Positions 10,250 to 17,543 of a DNA stretch of 64,000 bases are shown here, piece by piece. The notes beneath the pieces were generated by a model. It saw only the letters and a program-made list of their open reading frames with translations. It was not told where the DNA came from and did no database searches. The translations under genes were made by a program, and so were the position numbers. Position 1 is the first letter of the stretch. Every line of letters begins with the position of its first letter. Origin of the DNA: Janibacter terrae NBRC 107853 (GTDB lineage Bacteria > Actinomycetota > Actinomycetes > Actinomycetales > Dermatophilaceae); NCBI RefSeq assembly GCF_001591405.1, contig NZ_BCUV01000007.1, positions 620,001-684,000 on the forward strand, read 5' to 3'.

Positions 10250-11386
10250 TCAGGTACCGAAGTCCGGGTGGCGCAGCAGGCCTAGCCACTGCTCGCGCGC
10301 GTTGGCGAGGAAGTGACCGGCGTCCGCGGACCACGTGTGGCCCTCGCCGGCGTGCCGCACGTAGACGTAGCCGATGTCGTGCGGTCGGTAGATCGCCGCG
10401 CCGGCGGCGGTCGCGGCCCGCATGAGGGCGCTGTCCACGGCCCGGGGCACGTCGGCCCACCCGCCGAGGGCGCGCAGCTCGTCGGCGCCGACGAGGATCG
10501 TGCCGCCCGCGACCCGGTGCACCAGCGACTCGGGGGTCCCGATGACTCGCCGCACGGTGGTGTCCAGCGACTCGACGTGGACGACGGTGCTGCTCTTGCC
10601 GACGACCGGAGCCCCCGAGACGTGGCGGGCGATGACGAGGTCGAGGACGTGGTCGGGCCCGTAGTGGTCGTCGTCGTCGACCTTGGTGAGCAGCTCGCCG
10701 CTCGCCGCCTCGGCCGCGAGCGCGAGGGCGTGCCCGAGGCTGCGGTCGGCCGGCGTGGCGATGACCCGCACGTCGAGGTCGCCGAGGTCGGGCCGGGGCA
10801 GGTCGTCGGGGTCGCCGCCGTGGACGGCGACGACGACCTCGAGCCGGCGGTAGGTCTGGGCGCGCAGCATCGCGGCGATCGCGTCGAGCAGGTGCGGCCG
10901 GCGGGTGGCGAGGAGCACCGAGACCGTCGGGGCCAGGGAGTGCCCGACGCGGGGCGCGAGCACCTGCCGCCGCTGGCGCACCGACGCGACGTCGAAGGCG
11001 AGGTCGCCGGGCCGGCCGTGGGCGGCGCCCGGCACGTCGGCGTGCACCCGGCGGGAGACGACGGCGGGCAGGTCGCCCACGACGAAGGTGCCGCGGGCGA
11101 TCGCCCGGGTGACGAAGGTGGCCAGGGCCGCGGTCGTCGCGGCGTCGGGCGAGGGGCCGGTCGGCTCGGCGCCGACCACCAGGGCGTGGACGTGGTCGAG
11201 CCGCGCGAGCCCGTCGGCGAGCGCGCCGGGCTGCTGCCAGGTGCCGCCGGTGCCCCGGCGCCACGGGCTCCTCAGGGTCCAGCCCGTGCCGGTGAGGTCG
11301 AGCCGGGCCCGGCGGTCGCTGTCCGGCCCGGGCACCCGGCCGAGCGGGGTGTCCCCCGCCGCGGGGTCCGTGGTCAGCGCGCGCAT
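10250..11386 (-). CDS. Family 2 glycosyltransferase, paralogue of the first GT2 protein
   Basis: The product has 378 residues. The N-terminal 150 residues are poorly conserved. From about residue 152 the GT2 domain begins with VSVLLATRRPHLLDAIAAML; LLTKVDDDDHYGPDHVLD carries the acidic metal site. The segments VVGKSSTVVHV, GGTILVGADELR and WADVPRAVDSALMR parallel GKWAHYVWL, GGSMLFAGDVVR and SDIPRAVDSDIL of the GT2 protein at 2.8-4.7 kb, so the two probably arose by duplication and may add related sugars. A TAGCGT box ends 6 bases before the ATG, which suggests a leaderless transcript. It is divergent from the short gene at 11428. Confidence 0.82.
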   Translation of the reverse strand: MRALTTDPAAGDTPLGRVPGPDSDRRARLDLTGTGWTLRSPWRRGTGGTWQQPGALADGLARLDHVHALVVGAEPTGPSPDAATTAALATFVTRAIARGTFVVGDLPAVVSRRVHADVPGAAHGRPGDLAFDVASVRQRRQVLAPRVGHSLAPTVSVLLATRRPHLLDAIAAMLRAQTYRRLEVVVAVHGGDPDDLPRPDLGDLDVRVIATPADRSLGHALALAAEAASGELLTKVDDDDHYGPDHVLDLVIARHVSGAPVVGKSSTVVHVESLDTTVRRVIGTPESLVHRVAGGTILVGADELRALGGWADVPRAVDSALMRAATAAGAAIYRPHDIGYVYVRHAGEGHTWSADAGHFLANAREQWLGLLRHPDFGT

Positions 11387-11392
11387 GGGGCC

Positions 11393-11421
11393 ACGCTATC
11401 CACCGCGCCCGCCCGTAGGGT
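11393..11421. promoter_or_regulatory. Back-to-back leaderless promoters
   Basis: The 41-base gap between two divergent ATGs holds TAGCGT on the minus strand and TAGGGT on the plus strand. Each lies exactly 6 bases from its start codon, so both transcripts would begin at or next to the ATG. Neither gene has a Shine-Dalgarno sequence. Confidence 0.55.
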
Positions 11422-11427
11422 GAGGCC

Positions 11428-11976
11428 ATGCCTGCCGGACACGCCGCGCCCGTCCGCGTCGACGCCGACGCGCCGGGCGCCCCCGAGACCCTCGTCGCGG
11501 CCGTCGCCTCGTCCGAGCTCGTGCTCGTGCACCGGGAAGGCACCGTCTTCGTCGACGGTGCGGTCGAGCGCCTCGTGCGCCACCTGCACCGTCCGCACCG
11601 CCGGCTCGTGCGCGTCCACAGCGCGGCCGGTCCCTGCTACCTCGCCCGCAGCGAGCTGCTCGCGACCGCACTGCGGCACGGTGTCGGTGCCGCCGACCTC
11701 GTCGCCGACGCGCCGGGCCTGGACCGGCGCATCGCGGAGGCGGCCGACCTGCTCCACGTCGACGGCCCGACCCCCGTCGAGGACCCGGCGGCCGGACGTT
11801 GGCGCACCTGGGTCGACGGCGCCGTCGTCGGCGTCGGTGCGGTCGACGACGAGGCGTGGTCGCGCCGCGTCGCCCGCGAGCACTCGGCACCGGTGGCGCT
11901 GCTGCGGCTGGCCCGCCGTCGGGTGGGTCGGGCGCGCCGAGAGGTCGCCCGCCGCCGTCAACGCCCGGACCGGTAG
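11428..11976 (+). CDS. Hypothetical protein in the polysaccharide locus
   Basis: The product has 182 residues and I do not recognise the family. It is soluble, with no signal peptide or membrane helix. The first half has alpha/beta character (SELVLVHREGTVFVDGAVE) and the last 30 residues are strongly basic (LARRRVGRARREVARRRQR), suggesting contact with membrane phospholipid or nucleic acid. It is divergent from the GT2 gene and its last 19 bases overlap the end of the convergent GT gene. Its place inside the glycan locus suggests an accessory role, but the sequence does not show one. Its extent and codon use look like a real gene. Confidence 0.6.
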   Translation: MPAGHAAPVRVDADAPGAPETLVAAVASSELVLVHREGTVFVDGAVERLVRHLHRPHRRLVRVHSAAGPCYLARSELLATALRHGVGAADLVADAPGLDRRIAEAADLLHVDGPTPVEDPAAGRWRTWVDGAVVGVGAVDDEAWSRRVAREHSAPVALLRLARRRVGRARREVARRRQRPDR

Positions 11977-13394
11977 ATCCAGCGCGCGACGTCCATCCGC
12001 ACCCGGCGGTACTCGTCCGAGGACCCCTCGACGAGGTGCTCGAGCGGGTCCTCGCCGACCCGGTGCGCCGGCAGGTCCTGCGTGACGCGAAGGGGGCGGG
12101 CCCCCCTTCGCACCGCATCGTCGGTACCGCCCTCGGAGACGATCTCGACGGGGGTGCGCGGGTCGGGCAGCGCGCGGCGCCACGCCGGAGGTCCCCACGG
12201 CCCGCCCTCCGTCAGGCTCCCCGGGACGGGAGCGCCCGCGGCGAGCTCGACGAGGAGCTCGGCGGTCTCGGCGCCGCCCGTGGCGCGCGGCAGCTCCCGG
12301 CAGGCGGCGCGCAGGTCGTCCGCGGCGGACGGGTCGACGACCCGGGCGACCGCGGTCCGCATCGCGTCCGGGTCGTCCGGGGCGACGGCGAGGCAGGCGC
12401 CGGCCGAGGCGAGCTCCGCGGCGCGACCGGGCTGGTCGTCGGTGCCCAGGGCCTGGCCCGGCACGAGCACGGTCGGGACCGCGGCACCGAGCAGCTCGTG
12501 GACCGAGTTGTAGCCGGCCGCGCTCACCGCCGCGTCGAAGGCCGCGAGCGAGCGCGCGAGCGGGTAGGCGTCGGTGAGGAGCACGACGTCGTCGCCGGCG
12601 ATCCCGTGCCGGGCGAGGGCGGGGCTGGTCACCGCGACCTGCCAGTCGGGCGCGGAGCGGCGCAGCGTCTCCAAGGCCACGCGCACCGGGGACCCGACGT
12701 CCTCGAGCGCCCCGGTGCCGGGGGTGAGCAGGAGCGCGGGCCGGTCCGGGTCCAGGCCGAGCGCGCGCCGGGCCTGCACACGGTCCTGGAGGGTGATCAC
12801 CTCGCCGATGGAGATCGGGGCGACCCGAGTCGCGTCGCCGCGGGCGGCCGTCGGGCCGCGGTCCGCGGCCTGCGCGAAGTCGCCCGGCTCGACGACGAGG
12901 TCGAAGAGGGCGGCGTGCTCGAGGAACTTCTCGCCCGCGCCCGGGCGCCACATCCCCCGGCGCATCCAGACGAAGGGGGTCGACGCGAGCCGCTCGCGGG
13001 CGGACCGCAGGCCGGCGTACGGGACGACGCCGTCGAAGAGCACGAGCCGGGCACCGGTCTCGGCGACGAGAGCGCGGACCCGGTCGGCGAAGTACGGCTC
13101 CCAGTTGTACGCGGGGTGGACCTCGCGCAACCGCCGGGCAGGTCCCCCCTTCGGCAGCCATCCGCTCTTGCGGGACGGGCAGTACTCGGTGCGCACGCCG
13201 TGCAGCTCCGGCAGGCGCCCCTCGGCGACGGCCGTGCGGACGGTCGGCAGCGCGCCCGAGAGCGACATGAGGACGGGATCGAGGGTGTCCGGCGCGCTGA
13301 GCGCGACCGTGAGCTGCCGGGTCAGGTGCCCCATGCCGACGCCGTTGCTCGTGGCGAGGACGACGGGAAGGGGGGTTCCGGGCGCGCCTGGCAT
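11958..13394 (-). CDS. GT-B glycosyltransferase (MurG/GT28-like)
   Basis: The product has 478 residues. The N-terminus VVLATSNGVGMGHLTRQL has the Gly-rich loop and GH pair of GT1/GT28 enzymes. The C-terminal half has the nucleotide-sugar site, SAAGYNSVHELLGAAVPTVLVPG, with the conserved Glu of MurG-like proteins, followed by a QPGRAAELASAGACL segment. About 70 C-terminal residues beyond the catalytic core are not recognisable. It probably acts at the cytoplasmic membrane on a lipid-linked acceptor; the donor is unknown. A TACAGT box lies 6 bases before the ATG, without a Shine-Dalgarno sequence. Its C-terminal coding region contains an inverted pair of the recurrent 9-mer. Confidence 0.78.
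   Translation of the reverse strand: MPGAPGTPLPVVLATSNGVGMGHLTRQLTVALSAPDTLDPVLMSLSGALPTVRTAVAEGRLPELHGVRTEYCPSRKSGWLPKGGPARRLREVHPAYNWEPYFADRVRALVAETGARLVLFDGVVPYAGLRSARERLASTPFVWMRRGMWRPGAGEKFLEHAALFDLVVEPGDFAQAADRGPTAARGDATRVAPISIGEVITLQDRVQARRALGLDPDRPALLLTPGTGALEDVGSPVRVALETLRRSAPDWQVAVTSPALARHGIAGDDVVLLTDAYPLARSLAAFDAAVSAAGYNSVHELLGAAVPTVLVPGQALGTDDQPGRAAELASAGACLAVAPDDPDAMRTAVARVVDPSAADDLRAACRELPRATGGAETAELLVELAAGAPVPGSLTEGGPWGPPAWRRALPDPRTPVEIVSEGGTDDAVRRGARPLRVTQDLPAHRVGEDPLEHLVEGSSDEYRRVRMDVARWIYRSGR
12087..12111. repeat. Inverted pair of the CGAAGGGGG motif inside a gene
   Basis: One copy of CGAAGGGGG and one of CCCCCTTCG lie 5 bases apart within the GT-B coding sequence, giving a GC-rich hairpin of about 25 bases. 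The pair encodes part of the poorly conserved C-terminal extension. Confidence 0.75.
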
Positions 13395-13400
13395 GGCGCC

Positions 13401-13406
13401 ACTGTA
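13401..13406 (-). promoter_or_regulatory. -10 box TACAGT of the GT-B gene, leaderless
   Basis: TACAGT ends 6 bases upstream of the ATG on the minus strand, placing transcription start at the codon. There is no purine-rich ribosome site between them. Confidence 0.5.
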
Positions 13407-13515
13407 GGCGCGTGCCCTGCGACCCCGCAGGGGCGGCCGGTATGATCGCGCCAGCCACCGGACGCCCGGTGGCTACCCATGCCCTCCGGGGCACGACTAC
13501 CGAGAAGGATGCACA

Positions 13516-14772
13516 GTGGCGGACGTCGCGATCATCGGCCAGGGCTATGTCGGACTGCCCTTGGCCCAGGAAGCCTCCAAGGTCGGGGTCAAGGTCCTCG
13601 GTTTCGACATCAACCAGGCCGTCGTCGACGCGCTGAACTCCGGGAGGTCGCACGTCGACGACCTGTCGGACGACGACATCCGCGCGATGCTCGACGCAGG
13701 CTTCGAGGCCACGACCGACGCCGGTCGCCTCGACGAGGTCACGACGATCGTCATCTGCGTGCCGACCCCCCTCTCCGAGGACGGCGGCCCGGACCTCGGC
13801 CCGATCAACTCGGCCGTCGCGACGATCGCCGAGCACCTGCACGCCGGACAGACGGTCATCCTCGAGTCGACGACCTACCCCGGCACGACCGACGAGGTCG
13901 TCCGCCCGGTCCTCGAGGCCAAGGGCCTCGTCGCGGGCCAGGACTTCCACCTCGCCTTCTCGCCGGAGCGGATCGACCCGGGCAACGAGAAGTTCGGTGC
14001 CAAGAACACCCCCAAGGTCGTCGGCGGCCACACCCCCGCCTGCGGTGACGCGGCCGCGGCCTTCTACGGCCAGTTCGTCGACACCGTCGTGCGGGCCAAG
14101 GGCACCCGCGAGGCCGAGACGGCCAAGCTGCTGGAGAACACCTACCGCCACATCAACATCGCCCTGGTCAACGAGATGGCGCGCTTCTGCCACGACCTCG
14201 ACATCGACCTGTGGGACGTCATCGCGGCGGCCAAGACCAAGCCCTTCGGCTTCCAGGCCTTCTACCCCGGCCCCGGCGTCGGCGGGCACTGCATCCCGAT
14301 CGACCCCAACTACCTCTCCTACAACGTCCGCGCGAAGCTGGGCTACCCCTTCCGCTTCGTCGAGCTCGCCCAGGAGATCAACTCGACGATGCCGGCGTAC
14401 ATCGTCCAGCGCGCGCAGAACATCCTCAACGAGGACGCCAAGCCGCTGCGGGGCTCGACGGTGCTCCTGCTCGGCGTGACGTACAAGCCCGACATCGCCG
14501 ACCAGCGTGAGTCGCCGGCCGTCCCGCTGGCCCAGCAGCTCATCGCGAAGGGGGCGACCGTCCAGTACTTCGACGCCAAGGTCGCCGACTGGCGAGCCGT
14601 GCCCGAGGCCGAGCGCGTCGAGGACCTCGACGCCGCCGTGGCCGCCGCGGACCTGACCGTCCTCGTCCAGAACCACAAGACCTTCGACGTGGAGGCGCTC
14701 GCCGGCACGGCGCAGCGCTTCTTCGACACGCGCGGCGTCGCCCAGGACAGCGACAAGGTCGAGCGCCTGTGA
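13516..14772 (+). CDS. wecC: UDP-N-acetyl-D-mannosamine dehydrogenase-like nucleotide-sugar dehydrogenase
   Basis: The product has 418 residues. The GTG start follows AGAAGGA at 6 bases. The NAD site is AIIGQGYVGLPLA near residue 5. The central domain has FSPERIDPGN and LLENTYRHINIALVNE. The catalytic Cys is residue 259 in GVGGHCIPIDP, and the C-terminal domain carries LLLGVTYKPDIADQRESPA. The family oxidises UDP-ManNAc, UDP-GlcNAc or UDP-Glc at C6 with two NAD+. I favour UDP-ManNAc because wecB lies in the same locus, but the sequence alone does not settle the substrate. Its stop overlaps the start of the permease gene, so it is the first gene of a dehydrogenase-Wzm-Wzt operon. Confidence 0.88.
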   Translation: MADVAIIGQGYVGLPLAQEASKVGVKVLGFDINQAVVDALNSGRSHVDDLSDDDIRAMLDAGFEATTDAGRLDEVTTIVICVPTPLSEDGGPDLGPINSAVATIAEHLHAGQTVILESTTYPGTTDEVVRPVLEAKGLVAGQDFHLAFSPERIDPGNEKFGAKNTPKVVGGHTPACGDAAAAFYGQFVDTVVRAKGTREAETAKLLENTYRHINIALVNEMARFCHDLDIDLWDVIAAAKTKPFGFQAFYPGPGVGGHCIPIDPNYLSYNVRAKLGYPFRFVELAQEINSTMPAYIVQRAQNILNEDAKPLRGSTVLLLGVTYKPDIADQRESPAVPLAQQLIAKGATVQYFDAKVADWRAVPEAERVEDLDAAVAAADLTVLVQNHKTFDVEALAGTAQRFFDTRGVAQDSDKVERL

Positions 14773-15674
14773 CGGAGGCCCCCGAGCGGGCCCCCCTCCC
14801 CCCGGCACTCAGCAGCGACGAGGCCGCGGAGCTCGCGGCTCGGCACGGGCTGCGGACGCTCTCGGAGCGTCCGCCCCTCCGCCGGTACCTCGGGGACCTG
14901 TGGCGCCGGCGGTCCTTCGTGTGGACCCTGTCGTCCGCCGAGTCGTACGCCAGGAACGAGGACAACCACCTCGGGCAGCTCTGGGCCGTGCTGAACCCGG
15001 CGATGCTCATCGGCAGCTACTTCGTCATCTTCGGGCTGCTGCTCAACACCCAGGGTGGCGTCGATAACTTCATCGCCTTCCTCGCCATCGGCGTGGTGAT
15101 GTTCATGTTCACCTCGTCGGTCATCACGCGCGGCGTCAAGGCGATCACCGGCAACCTCTCGCTGGTGCGCGCGCTGCACTTCCCCCGCGCGATCCTGCCG
15201 ATCTCGGTGACCCTCACCGAGCTCCTCGCGGCGCTGCCGGCCTTCCTCCTGCTCTTCGTCCTGATGTTCGTCACCGGGGAGACGCCCGACTGGGAGTGGC
15301 TGCTCTTCCCCGTCGCGCTCGCGCTCCAGGGGCTCGCGCTGCTCGGCATCGCCTTCATCGGCGCCCGGCTGGTCAACGCCTCGCGCGACATCGGCAACCT
15401 CATCCCCGTCACGGTGCGGCTCCTGCGCTACGTCTCGGGCGTCTTCTTCCCGGTCGAGCACTACGCGCAGAACCTCCCGACGGTCTGGCACGACCTGCTC
15501 GTCTACCAGCCCTTCTCGCTCATGCTGACGATCGGCCGCCAGGCCCTGCTCACCGACGCCGAGCACGGCGTCGTCCTCACCGACTGGCTCGCGATGGCCG
15601 CCTGGGGCATCGGGCTCGCCTGCGTGGGCCTGGTCATCTTCTGGCGCGACGAGGCGAAGTACGGCCGTGGCTGA
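14769..15674 (+). CDS. ABC-2 polysaccharide export permease (Wzm/TagG family)
   Basis: The product has 301 residues. The GTG start overlaps the preceding stop as GTGA. An N-terminal cytoplasmic part contains the amphipathic segment ahead of YARNEDNHLGQLWAVLNP, typical of Wzm/TagG. Six membrane helices follow, for example MLIGSYFVIFGLLL, FIAFLAIGVVMFMFTSSV, ELLAALPAFLLLFVLMFV and LACVGLVIFW. It forms the membrane channel of an ABC exporter with the ATPase encoded next (8-base overlap) and moves a completed lipid-linked glycan across the membrane. The plural GT genes and acyltransferase nearby identify the cargo as the locus polymer. Confidence 0.9.
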   Translation: MTEAPERAPLPPALSSDEAAELAARHGLRTLSERPPLRRYLGDLWRRRSFVWTLSSAESYARNEDNHLGQLWAVLNPAMLIGSYFVIFGLLLNTQGGVDNFIAFLAIGVVMFMFTSSVITRGVKAITGNLSLVRALHFPRAILPISVTLTELLAALPAFLLLFVLMFVTGETPDWEWLLFPVALALQGLALLGIAFIGARLVNASRDIGNLIPVTVRLLRYVSGVFFPVEHYAQNLPTVWHDLLVYQPFSLMLTIGRQALLTDAEHGVVLTDWLAMAAWGIGLACVGLVIFWRDEAKYGRG

Positions 15675-17436
15675 GCACGCACCGGGCACGGGCCCCGAGA
15701 TCGGCACCCCGACGGTCGTCGTGAGCCACCTCGACGTCAAGTACCAGGTCTTCGGCGGCGGGCGCCGCGGCACCCCCTCCGGGCAGGGCCGCGCGCGCTC
15801 GCTCCGCTCGATGGTGGGCGCCGAGCGGATGCCGCGCACGCGCGAGGTGCATGCCGTCAAGGACGTCAGCTTCGTCGCGCACCACGGCGAGTCCATCGGC
15901 ATCATCGGCCGCAACGGCTCGGGCAAGTCGACGCTGCTGCGCGCCGTGGCGGGGCTCATCCCCCCTTCCGCCGGGCGGCTGTGGGTGGCCGGCGAGCCCT
16001 CCCTCCTGGGCGTCAACGCCGTCCTCATGAGCAAGCTGAGCGGCGAGCGCAACATCTACATCGGCGCCCAGGCCCTCGGGCTGAGCAAGGACGAGATCGC
16101 CGAGCGTTTCGACGAGATCGTCGAGTTCTCCGGGATCGGCGACGCCGTCTACCTGCCGATGAGCACGTACTCCTCCGGCATGGGCGCGCGGCTGCGCTTC
16201 GCGATCTCGACCGCGGCCGCCCCCGACGTGCTGATGATCGACGAGGCCCTGGCCACCGGCGACGGGGCCTTCCGGCAGAAGAGCGCCGAGCGCATCGCCC
16301 AGATCCGCGAGCAGGCCGGCACCGTCTTCCTCGTCTCGCACTCCAACGGCAACATCCGCCAGATCTGCGACCGGGTGCTGTGGATGGACCAGGGCCGGCT
16401 CATCGCGGACGGCCCGACCGACGAGGTCCTGCCGCAGTACGAGGCGACCCTGCCCAAGCGCGTGCAGCGCAAGACCGCGTCCGTCCCCGACCCCGAGGTC
16501 GCGGGCACGCGGCGCTTCGGCGGCAGCAACCGGTTCGAGGTCACGGCCGCCACCGTGCGCGGCACCTGGGACCCTGGTGTCGAGGGCGTCTTCGTCGTCA
16601 GCGTCCAGCGTGCCGCCATGGCCCGCGCCGTCGCGCCGATCGCCGCGCGCCTCGGCTGGCCACTGCTGTGGGTGCGGCCCGGCTCCGTGCCCGGCTCCGC
16701 GCGCGAGGAGCTGGAGCGGCTCGCCGCCGAGCGGGTCGTCGTCGTCGGTGGTGACGAGCACGTCCACCCCGACACCCGGGCGACGCTCGAGGAGATCACC
16801 GGCGGCCCGGTCGAGCACGTCGACAGCGATGACGCGGCCGTGGTCTCCGCGCGCCTGCTCCAGCTCTTCCCCCCGGCCGACACCGACACCGTCCACGTCA
16901 CGCTGGGCTCGAGCGCCGGCCGCGCGCCGGTCATCTCGCAGGTCGCGGCCGCCCACGGCCGGGCGGTCGTCGTCTGCGAGTCCGAGACCCTGCCCGAGGA
17001 GCTGCGCGCCGCGCTGGCCGACCTCGGCCCGCAGCGGCTGCTGCTCGCGGGCGACGAGGAGGACTGGGAGACCGAGACCGTCGAGGCGCTGCGCGCGGCG
17101 ACCGGGGCGGAGATCGAGTTCGGTCCTGATGGCGGCCCGATGGCCATCTCGGCCGCCCTGCACGACGCCGTGGAGCCCGGCGGCGACGTGATGATCACGG
17201 TCCACTCCACGGGCGTCGAGATGCTCACCGCCATCGCCGCCTCGGGCCACACCGGGGTGCCGCTCCTGCTCACCCGCAGCGACCGCCTGCCCGCCCAGGT
17301 CCGCAAGGCCCTCGTGCGCCTCGCCCCCCGCGAGATCACGCTCGTCGGGACCGTCGACGCCCTGCCCCCGCGCCTGCGTGGCGGGCTGGGCCGGATCGTA
17401 GCGGCCGGCGACCCCGGCACCCCCACCTCGTCCTAG
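15667..17436 (+). CDS. Polysaccharide export ATPase (Wzt/TagH) fused to CWB2-like repeats
   Basis: The product has 589 residues. Residues about 15-265 are the nucleotide-binding domain: Walker A GRNGSGKST near residue 81, signature YSSGMGARLRF, Walker B VLMIDEALATGD and the H-loop LVSHS. From residue about 281 a second region begins RRFGGSNRFEVTAATV, close to the RLAGSDRYETA opening of cell-wall-binding repeat 2 (CWB2). It then shows three Rossmann-like units. Units 2 and 3 contain LPEELRAALADLGPQRLLL and LPAQVRKALVRLAPREITL, like the LP..V..AL..L.P..I..VGG core of CWB2. Wzt proteins often carry a C-terminal carbohydrate-binding domain that selects cargo; here CWB2-like modules occupy that position. 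No signal peptide is present, so this region should face the cytoplasm. Confidence 0.88.
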   Translation: MAEHAPGTGPEIGTPTVVVSHLDVKYQVFGGGRRGTPSGQGRARSLRSMVGAERMPRTREVHAVKDVSFVAHHGESIGIIGRNGSGKSTLLRAVAGLIPPSAGRLWVAGEPSLLGVNAVLMSKLSGERNIYIGAQALGLSKDEIAERFDEIVEFSGIGDAVYLPMSTYSSGMGARLRFAISTAAAPDVLMIDEALATGDGAFRQKSAERIAQIREQAGTVFLVSHSNGNIRQICDRVLWMDQGRLIADGPTDEVLPQYEATLPKRVQRKTASVPDPEVAGTRRFGGSNRFEVTAATVRGTWDPGVEGVFVVSVQRAAMARAVAPIAARLGWPLLWVRPGSVPGSAREELERLAAERVVVVGGDEHVHPDTRATLEEITGGPVEHVDSDDAAVVSARLLQLFPPADTDTVHVTLGSSAGRAPVISQVAAAHGRAVVVCESETLPEELRAALADLGPQRLLLAGDEEDWETETVEALRAATGAEIEFGPDGGPMAISAALHDAVEPGGDVMITVHSTGVEMLTAIAASGHTGVPLLLTRSDRLPAQVRKALVRLAPREITLVGTVDALPPRLRGGLGRIVAAGDPGTPTSS

Positions 17437-17446
17437 GGTTCGCGCG

Positions 17447-17521
17447 CCAGGACTCTGCATTCCCCTAGGGCAATGCGGAGTCCTGGCGGCGAGAGGCTGC
17501 ATTCCCCTAGGGCAATGCGGA
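17447..17521. repeat. Twin CTAG-centred palindromes between convergent genes
   Basis: The 24-base element TGCATTCCCCTAGG... occurs twice, at 17456-17479 and 17498-17521. Each copy is a near palindrome with GCATT and AATGC arms about CCCTAGGG. The first copy is enclosed by longer arms CCAGGACTC and GAGTCCTGG, giving a 40-base hairpin at 17447-17486; the second lacks these arms. The hairpin lies between convergent ends and could terminate both strands. Confidence 0.85.
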
Positions 17522-17543
17522 CGAGCGGTCGGGCGAAGGGGGG

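Noticed and set aside
11374-14808. Minus-strand open frame of 1144 codons across several polysaccharide genes.
   Set aside because: It runs antisense to the wecC-like gene and out of frame with the GT-B gene, has the Arg/Gly/Ala-rich composition of GC-driven shadow frames and resembles no family.
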